Positions 58,829-64,000 of a DNA stretch of 64,000 bases are shown here, piece after piece. The DNA is from Pantoea agglomerans. Its GTDB lineage: Bacteria; Pseudomonadota; Gammaproteobacteria; Enterobacterales; Enterobacteriaceae. The first letter of the stretch is position 1. Each line of letters begins with the position of its first letter. Under the pieces are notes generated by a model that saw only the letters and a list, made by a program, of their open reading frames with translations, was not told the origin of the DNA and searched no databases. A program made the translations under genes and the position numbers. The DNA is taken from the NCBI RefSeq assembly GCF_020149765.1, contig NZ_CP083809.1, positions 3,968,001 to 4,032,000 on the forward strand, written 5' to 3'.

Positions 58829-59461
58829 TTGTCTGCACTGAATTATCACGTTACCCACTTTATCCTCAGCGCCCCCGATATCCGTCATTTGCCAGCCGAT
58901 ACCGGTATTGAGGTCGCCTTCGCCGGGCGCTCTAATGCGGGTAAATCCAGCGCGCTGAACACGCTGACTAACCAAAAAAGCCTGGCGCGCACCAGTAAAA
59001 CCCCAGGGCGCACCCAGCTGATCAACCTGTTTGAAGTCGCTGACGGCAAACGCCTGGTGGATTTGCCCGGCTACGGCTATGCCGAAGTACCGGAAGAGAT
59101 GAAGCGCAAATGGCAGCGCGCGCTGGGTGAATATCTGCAGAAGCGCGAAGCGCTAAAAGGCCTGGTGGTACTGATGGATATCCGTCATCCGTTAAAAGAT
59201 CTCGACCAGCAGATGATCCAGTGGGCGGTAGAGAGCGGCATCCCGGTGATGGTGCTGCTGACGAAGGCGGATAAGCTCGCCTCCGGCGCGCGCAAGGCGC
59301 AGCTCAATATGGTGCGCGAAGCTGCATTGGCCTTTATGGGCGATGTGCAGGTGGAGATGTTCTCCTCCCTGAAAAAGATGGGCGTCGACAAGCTGCGTCA
59401 GAAACTGGATATCTGGTTTAACGAACTGGCGCCTGCGCAGGACGACTCCGCTGAGGCGTAA
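58829..59461 (+). CDS. engB: Ribosome biogenesis GTP-binding protein EngB (YihA/YsxC)
   Basis: A 210-residue essential TrmE-Era-EngA-EngB-type GTPase needed for 50S assembly and division. P-loop [10 protein letters not shown]3 DLPGYGYA and G4 TKAD are present. The start is TTG with a GGAG site about 8 nt upstream, the same usage as in E. coli. Length matches E. coli EngB (210). It lies between the csrC and spf RNA genes. Confidence 0.97.
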   Translation: MSALNYHVTHFILSAPDIRHLPADTGIEVAFAGRSNAGKSSALNTLTNQKSLARTSKTPGRTQLINLFEVADGKRLVDLPGYGYAEVPEEMKRKWQRALGEYLQKREALKGLVVLMDIRHPLKDLDQQMIQWAVESGIPVMVLLTKADKLASGARKAQLNMVREAALAFMGDVQVEMFSSLKKMGVDKLRQKLDIWFNELAPAQDDSAEA

Positions 59462-59489
59462 GGCATCGGCAGGTCTGGCAAAAGCCCAA

Positions 59490-59596
59490 TAAAAAACGCC
59501 CCAGTCATAAATGACTGGGGCGGCTAATATTCAGCCAAATCCGATTACGTGAAGTAAAAGGTCTGAAAGATAGAACATCTTACCTCTGTACCCTAC
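59490..59596 (-). ncRNA. spf: Spot 42 sRNA
   Basis: The minus strand begins GTAGGGTACAGAGGTAAGAT and continues with near-complete agreement to E. coli Spot 42 (107 versus 109 nt), ending in the hairpin GCCCCAGTCA / TGACTGGGGC and TTTTTT. Hfq-dependent Spot 42 represses many sugar and metabolic genes when glucose is present. Promoter: -35 TTGTCC (59626-59631), 16-bp spacer, -10 TAAAGT (59604-59609), 7 bp from the start. A TGTGA half-site lies near 59684, possibly part of the CRP operator known in E. coli. It follows polA on the same strand. Confidence 0.97.
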
Positions 59597-59851
59597 GCCT
59601 CGAACTTTACCTGATTTTTTCTGACGGACAAAGGGTTTTTTGTAGTTAGCTTTCATCAAACGACATGATTTTTCATGTGTTCGTCACAAAAATCGCTTCT
59701 GACTGTAGTTTAATTACCAAAAAAATGCTTAACCGAGAAGCAGTTAGAAACTGCGCGCTTTTCTCTCACGCTGAATCGGTTAAACAAACTTTTTTCTTAT
59801 ATCCAGATCGGGCTGGAGACGAAGATTAGTCGCCAGCCTGAGCGATCTCAA

Positions 59852-62638
59852 TCAGTGCGCCTCATCCCAGTTTTCGCCGACGCCAACCTCAACCTGCAGC
59901 GGTACGTCCAGCTTCATGCTGCCTTCCATCAGCGCGCGGATCTGCTGGCTGGCGGACTCCACCGCATCGCCCTGCACTTCAAACACCAGTTCATCGTGCA
60001 CCTGCATGATCATTCTGACCGCGCCGTCGTTGCTCTGCTGCAGCCAGTCGTCCACCGCAATCATTGCGCGCTTAATGATATCCGCCGCCGTGCCCTGCAT
60101 TGGCGCGTTGATAGCCGCGCGTTCAGCGGCTTTACGTCGGATAGCGTTGCTGGACTTAATGTCCGGCAGCCACAGGCGCCGCCCGTCCAGCGTTTCAACA
60201 TAGCCTTTGCTGGCCGCCAGCTCGCGCGTGTTTTCCATGTAGCGCAGCACGCCGGGATAGCGTTCAAAATAGAGATCCATATAGCGCTTCGCTTCGCCCG
60301 CGCCGATATTGAGCTGGCGCGACAGGCCAAAGGCGCTCATGCCGTAAATCAGGCCGAAGTTGATCGCCTTAGCGCTGCGGCGCTGTTCGCCGCTTACCTT
60401 ATCCAGCGCAACGCCAAAGACTTCTGCGGCGGTCGCGCGGTGAATGTCTTCACCGTGCGCGAAGGCGTCCAGCAGCCCCTTGTCCTGCGACAGATGCGCC
60501 ATGATGCGCAGCTCGATTTGCGAGTAGTCCGCCGCGACGATGCGGTTGCCTTTGCCAGCGATAAACGCCTGACGGATGCGGCGGCCCTCGTCATTGCGCA
60601 CCGGAATGTTCTGTAGATTAGGATCGGTAGAGGAGAGTCGACCTGTTGCAGTGACCGCCTGGTGATAGGAGGTATGGACACGGCCGGTAAGCGGGTTGAT
60701 CATCTGCGGCAGCTTATCGGTGTAGGTAGACTTGAGCTTCGACAGGCCGCGATGTTCGAGAATGACTTTCGGCAGCGGGTAATCGAGCGCCAGCTCGGCC
60801 AGCACCTCTTCGCTGGTAGAAGGCGCGCCGCCCGGCGTTTTCTTGGTCGGCTTGATGCCCTGCTTTTCAAACAGAATGGTCTGCAGCTGCTTGGTAGAGG
60901 AGAGATTAAAAGGCTCGCCCGCCAGCTCATGCGCCTTCTGCTCCAGCTCCGCCAGCCTGAGCGTCAGCTCTTTGGAGTGCTGCGCCAGGATGTTCTGATC
61001 GATAAGCACGCCGTTACGTTCGATGCGTGAGATCACCGTAACCAGCGGCATTTCAATTTCTTCAAAGACGTGCTTCGGCCCCGCCTCTTTTTCCAGCTCC
61101 GCCCACATTTTCAGGTGCAGCTGTAGCGTGACGTCGGCATCTTCCGCCGCGTAGTGCGCCGCCTGCTCCAGCGCGATTTGGTTAAACGTCAGCTGGTTTT
61201 TCCCCTTGCCGGCGATCTCTTCGAATGTCACGGTTTTATGATTTAGCCAGCGCGCCGACAGGCTGTCCATATCGTGCTTGCCCACCACGCTGTTAAGAAT
61301 ATAGGACTCAAGCATGGTATCGAACTTAATGCCGGCCAGCTCGATATCGTAGTTTTTCAGAACGCCGCGGTCGTACTTCAGATTTTGACCCACCTTCAGC
61401 GCGCTGCCGTCCTCAAGGATCGGCTTGAGCTGCGCCAGCACTTCGCGGCGATCGAGCTGATCTGGCGCATCAAGATAGTCATGGCCTACCGGCAGATAGG
61501 CTGCCTCGCCCGGCGCGACGGCCAGCGCGATGCCGACGATGTTGGCGCTGAGGGTATCAAGCGAGTCGGTTTCAAGATCAAAAGCAAACAGATCGCTCTG
61601 TTTGAGCTTCTCCAGCCACGCGTCTAACGTCGCCTGATCGAGAATAGTAACGTAGCCGTCAGAGGCGAGCACGCTGGTCGCCTCTGGCTTAACAGGCGCC
61701 TCATCCGGCAGCGCCTGCTGCGCTTTCAGATTGCTCTTTTTGCCCTGCAGCCATTTGCCATCCTGCAGATCGGCCAGCCAGCGTTTAAATTCGTAACGGC
61801 TGAATAACGCCTGCAGAGCGGCGACGTCCGGCTCGGCAACCGTCAGCTCGCTGCAGCTAAGCTCAAGCTCGACATCGGTTTTAATGGTGGCAAGCTGATA
61901 AGAGAGGAAGGCGACCTCGCGGTTTTGCTCCAGCTTCGCCGCCATGGTTTTTGCACCACGAAAAGAAAGCTCTGCGACCTTATCCAGATTGTCATAAATC
62001 GACTGCATGCCGCCCAGTCCCTGCAGCAGCGCCTGCGCGGTTTTCTCACCAACGCCCGGCACGCCAGGAATGTTATCCGAGCTGTCACCCATCATCGCCA
62101 GAAAGTCGATAATCAGCGCTGGCGGCACGCCATACTTCTGCTCCACCTCTTCAGGGCCGAGAATGGTGTTGGTCATGGTGTTGATCAGGGTGATATTGGG
62201 CGTTACCAGCTGCGCCATATCTTTATCGCCGGTGCTGATAAGCACGGGACGGCCCTCTTTCTCCGCCTGCAGCGCCAGCGTACCGATTACGTCGTCCGCC
62301 TCGACGCCGCTTACCGCCAGCAGCGGCAGGCCCATCGCCTTCACCATTTCGTGCAGCGGCGCAGTTTGCGAGCGCAGATCGTCCGGCATCGGCGGGCGAT
62401 GCGACTTGTAATGCTCGAACAGCTCATCCCTGAAGGTTTTGCCTTTGGCATCAAAGACCACGGCAACGTGGCTTGGATTATATTGCGCCAGCAGACTCTT
62501 CAGCATGTTCAGCACGCCATACATAGCGCCGGTAGGCTCGCCCGCGCTGTTAGTAAGCGGCGGAAACGCATGGTAAGCGCGGTAAAGGTAGGATGAGCCA
62601 TCAACCAGAATCAGGGGATTTTCTGCAATTTGCGCCAT
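59852..62638 (-). CDS. polA: DNA polymerase I
   Basis: A 928-residue family A polymerase with 5'-3' exonuclease (about 1-320), 3'-5' exonuclease (about 325-515) and polymerase domains, the E. coli length. Visible motifs: [13 protein letters not shown] (5' exo), FAFDLETDS (exo I), [12 protein letters not shown] (polymerase motif A), [16 protein letters not shown] (motif B), [11 protein letters not shown] (motif C). A promoter candidate is TTCTGC-N17-TATAGT (62671-62699). DnaA boxes lie upstream. The E. coli genes yihF and yihG between polA and dsbA are absent. Confidence 0.98.
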   Translation of the reverse strand: MAQIAENPLILVDGSSYLYRAYHAFPPLTNSAGEPTGAMYGVLNMLKSLLAQYNPSHVAVVFDAKGKTFRDELFEHYKSHRPPMPDDLRSQTAPLHEMVKAMGLPLLAVSGVEADDVIGTLALQAEKEGRPVLISTGDKDMAQLVTPNITLINTMTNTILGPEEVEQKYGVPPALIIDFLAMMGDSSDNIPGVPGVGEKTAQALLQGLGGMQSIYDNLDKVAELSFRGAKTMAAKLEQNREVAFLSYQLATIKTDVELELSCSELTVAEPDVAALQALFSRYEFKRWLADLQDGKWLQGKKSNLKAQQALPDEAPVKPEATSVLASDGYVTILDQATLDAWLEKLKQSDLFAFDLETDSLDTLSANIVGIALAVAPGEAAYLPVGHDYLDAPDQLDRREVLAQLKPILEDGSALKVGQNLKYDRGVLKNYDIELAGIKFDTMLESYILNSVVGKHDMDSLSARWLNHKTVTFEEIAGKGKNQLTFNQIALEQAAHYAAEDADVTLQLHLKMWAELEKEAGPKHVFEEIEMPLVTVISRIERNGVLIDQNILAQHSKELTLRLAELEQKAHELAGEPFNLSSTKQLQTILFEKQGIKPTKKTPGGAPSTSEEVLAELALDYPLPKVILEHRGLSKLKSTYTDKLPQMINPLTGRVHTSYHQAVTATGRLSSTDPNLQNIPVRNDEGRRIRQAFIAGKGNRIVAADYSQIELRIMAHLSQDKGLLDAFAHGEDIHRATAAEVFGVALDKVSGEQRRSAKAINFGLIYGMSAFGLSRQLNIGAGEAKRYMDLYFERYPGVLRYMENTRELAASKGYVETLDGRRLWLPDIKSSNAIRRKAAERAAINAPMQGTAADIIKRAMIAVDDWLQQSNDGAVRMIMQVHDELVFEVQGDAVESASQQIRALMEGSMKLDVPLQVEVGVGENWDEAH

Positions 62639-62670
62639 AAGTCTGTGTAATCTTCGTTGCCAGGGATTGG

Positions 62671-62699
62671 ACTATAAGGATGCCACAGCTTGAGCAGAA
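62671..62699 (-). promoter_or_regulatory. polA promoter
   Basis: Minus strand -35 TTCTGC (62694-62699) and -10 TATAGT (62671-62676), 17 bp apart. Leader about 25 nt. Confidence 0.5.
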
Positions 62700-62767
62700 T
62701 GTTGAACGCAGGGCGTCTGTGCTGCGATTTTTTCACGCTTTTCCAGCGTGGATCGCAAGGATCTTTC

Positions 62768-62776
62768 TGTGGATAA
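62768..62776 (-). promoter_or_regulatory. DnaA box upstream of polA
   Basis: The minus strand reads TTATCCACA, a perfect R1-type DnaA box, about 70 bp upstream of the polA -35. DnaA was reported to stimulate polA expression in E. coli. Confidence 0.75.
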
Positions 62777-62909
62777 CTTTGTGCGCAAAAATCATAACGT
62801 ATTGCTGGCCGCGCTATAAAATGCCGGCTTGATTTATAAAGTCATTTTAAATCAGTAGCTTAATTTATTGCTGTGACAGGGTGTGCCTTTCTGCACAGGC
62901 AGTGGCTTA

Positions 62910-62918
62910 TGTGGATAT
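62910..62918 (-). promoter_or_regulatory. Second, one-mismatch DnaA box
   Basis: Plus strand TGTGGATAT differs from TGTGGATAA at the last base. It has the same orientation as the perfect box 142 bp away. Confidence 0.4.
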
Positions 62919-62968
62919 TAAATTAGAAAGGACGCAGATGGACTATTTTGCTAAATGATTTCAACTAT

Positions 62969-62999
62969 AAAAAAACGCCGACAGTGTCGGCGTTTTCAG
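62969..62999. terminator. dsbA terminator
   Basis: Stem AACGCCGAC / GTCGGCGTT (62974-62994) with a 3-nt loop, T run on the minus strand (TTTTTTTA) and TTTT on the plus strand. It can act in both directions and lies just past the dsbA stop. Confidence 0.88.
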
Positions 63000-63015
63000 G
63001 CGTAAGACGCGTTTA

Positions 63016-63645
63016 TTATTTCTGGCTGACCAGGAATTTCACCACGTTGGCGTAGTCCGCGACAAAGTTATCTTTGGAGCTGGTGTCGAGGCCGCCGTTG
63101 TTGACCATATATTTGCCGTTGATAAACATCGCCGGCACGCCGCGCAGATCGAGGTCAGAAGCGGCTTTTTGCTGCTGCGCAACCAGCGCTTTCACAGCAA
63201 AGCTGTTCCAGGCGGCGTCATATTCCTGTGAAGAAATGCCCGCCGCGTTAATAAAGGCGGCTTTCAGGCTCGCGGCATCGGTAATGGTCTGCGTTTTTTG
63301 AATGCCGTCGAAAAGCGGCGCGGTCACTTTATCCTCGACGCCCAGCGCCATTGCGACCGCCCATGCTTGCGTCACAACCGGACCGAAATCGCCGCCTAAA
63401 AAGTCGACGTGATAGCTAACCAGTTTGGTGTCAGCAGGCAGATTCTTTTTCACAGCCTCGCCAACATGGTAAATACGCTCGAACTGATAGCAGTGCGGGC
63501 AAAAGAAGGAGAAGAACTCCAGCACCTGCGGTTCGCCAGCAACCGGTTTCGGCAGGCTGACATATTGCTGACCATCGGTAAACTGGGCAGCAGAGGCGCT
63601 GAACGCCAGCATTAAACCAACCAGCGCAAACCAAATTTTCTTCAT
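63016..63645 (-). CDS. dsbA: Thiol:disulfide interchange protein DsbA
   Basis: A 209-residue periplasmic oxidoreductase that introduces disulfide bonds. Signal peptide [20 protein letters not shown] (about 1-19), then a thioredoxin fold with the redox pair in FCPHCYQF and a long helical insertion. The cis-Pro loop is [12 protein letters not shown]. coli DsbA has 208 residues. It is reoxidised by DsbB. It follows srkA by 27 nt in the conserved srkA-dsbA operon. Confidence 0.98.
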   Translation of the reverse strand: MKKIWFALVGLMLAFSASAAQFTDGQQYVSLPKPVAGEPQVLEFFSFFCPHCYQFERIYHVGEAVKKNLPADTKLVSYHVDFLGGDFGPVVTQAWAVAMALGVEDKVTAPLFDGIQKTQTITDAASLKAAFINAAGISSQEYDAAWNSFAVKALVAQQQKAASDLDLRGVPAMFINGKYMVNNGGLDTSSKDNFVADYANVVKFLVSQK

Positions 63646-63672
63646 TGTGCAAAATTCTCCTGACTTCTTTAT

Positions 63673-64000
63673 TTAAAATTGCGGGGTCAGCTGTAGCGGT
63701 GGTTCCTGCAACAGCTTCTCCTGCTCGGTAAATTGCGAAATCTGTCTGCGCCAGAAATCCTCATCCGTCATCCATGGAAACGCTCGTGGGAAAGCGGGAT
63801 CCTGCCAGCGGCGCGCAACCCAGGCCAGATAATAAACCATGCGCATGGCGCGTAAAGGCTCAATCAGTGACAATTCATTAATATCAAAATCACTGAACTC
63901 AGTATAAGCCTCCAGCAGAATATCCCACTGGATGCGCTGCTCCTGCTGATCGCCGTTGATCAGCATCCAGAGATCCTGCACCGCCGGCCCGTTACGCGCA
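63673..64000 (-). CDS. srkA: Stress response kinase A, C-terminal part
   Basis: The reading frame runs off the right edge, so about 109 C-terminal codons are visible. The segment from ARNGPAVQDLWMLINGD to LLQEPPLQLTPQF closely matches the end of E. coli SrkA (YihE, 328 residues), a Ser/Thr-type kinase of the APH fold that counters the MazEF toxin pathway and affects the Cpx response. It is upstream of dsbA on the same strand, as in E. coli. Confidence 0.95.
   Translation of the reverse strand, partial: ARNGPAVQDLWMLINGDQQEQRIQWDILLEAYTEFSDFDINELSLIEPLRAMRMVYYLAWVARRWQDPAFPRAFPWMTDEDFWRRQISQFTEQEKLLQEPPLQLTPQF

Larger units (their letters stand above)
62639..63015. other. polA-dsbA intergenic region with DnaA boxes
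   Basis: This 377-bp AT-rich region holds a perfect DnaA box (62768-62776), a one-mismatch DnaA box (62910-62918), a TATAAA motif at 62815-62820, a 6-codon ORF with a strong ribosome site (62938-62958, plus strand) and the dsbA terminator. yihF and yihG are missing compared with E. coli. No larger gene is visible. Confidence 0.6.

Overview
The window is a stretch of a gammaproteobacterial chromosome from order Enterobacterales, most likely family Erwiniaceae (Pantoea/Mixta/Erwinia-like). Nearly every housekeeping protein aligns from memory, end to end, with its E. coli K-12 counterpart, and gene order follows the K-12 rfa-to-polA/dsbA part of the map. GC is high, most genes abut or overlap, and no tRNA, rRNA, IS element, phage module or CRISPR array is visible.

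Layout. (1) 1-2.4 kb: the tail of a truncated gene, a family 4 glycosyltransferase and an unusual GT-A-like protein. (2) 2.4-4.6 kb: kbl-tdh threonine catabolism, minus strand. (3) 4.8-20.2 kb: the LPS core cluster hldD-waaF-waaC-GT4-waaL-GT2, an oppositely oriented polysaccharide deacetylase, GT4-GT9-GT2, waaQ-wabG, waaA-waaE and coaD. Its outer-core part is accessory and species-specific; its WabG type resembles Klebsiella/Serratia rather than E. coli. (4) 20.2-31 kb: mutM, rpmG, rpmB, radC, coaBC, dut, slmA, pyrE, rph, a NupC-type transporter, a DUF3574 lipoprotein, yicC and lpxP. (5) 31-34.6 kb: a DSD1-type PLP enzyme, an SRPBCC protein and a small AT-rich islet with an orphan 88-residue protein and a truncated polysaccharide flippase. 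(6) 34.6-46.3 kb: yicG, ligB, gmk, rpoZ, spoT, trmH, recG, xanP, yicH. (7) 46.3-51.3 kb: fabY, dtd, yihY, yihX, typA. (8) 51.3-56 kb: glnA-glnL-glnG with full nitrogen control DNA, then yshB. (9) 56-64 kb: hemN, yihI, sRNA csrC, engB, sRNA spf (Spot 42), polA, dsbA and the end of srkA.

How the parts work together: the LPS genes build heptose, core sugars and Kdo, and ligate O-antigen, while lpxP adjusts lipid A. Nucleotide metabolism (coaBC-dut, pyrE-rph, gmk, nupC-like, xanP), the stringent response (rpoZ-spoT) and nitrogen control (glnALG) are represented. Two conserved regulatory RNAs flank engB. The most notable regulatory reads are a near-consensus LexA box between radC and coaBC, a PurR-type operator on the xanP promoter, E. 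coli-like NtrC/sigma-54 spacing at glnA, and DnaA boxes upstream of polA. The best candidates for unannotated biology are a 57-codon basic single-membrane-pass ORF ending 2 nt before hemN, the AT-rich islet at 32.8-34.3 kb, and a possible GlnZ-type RNA in the glnA 3' UTR. I found no clearly new multi-gene system.
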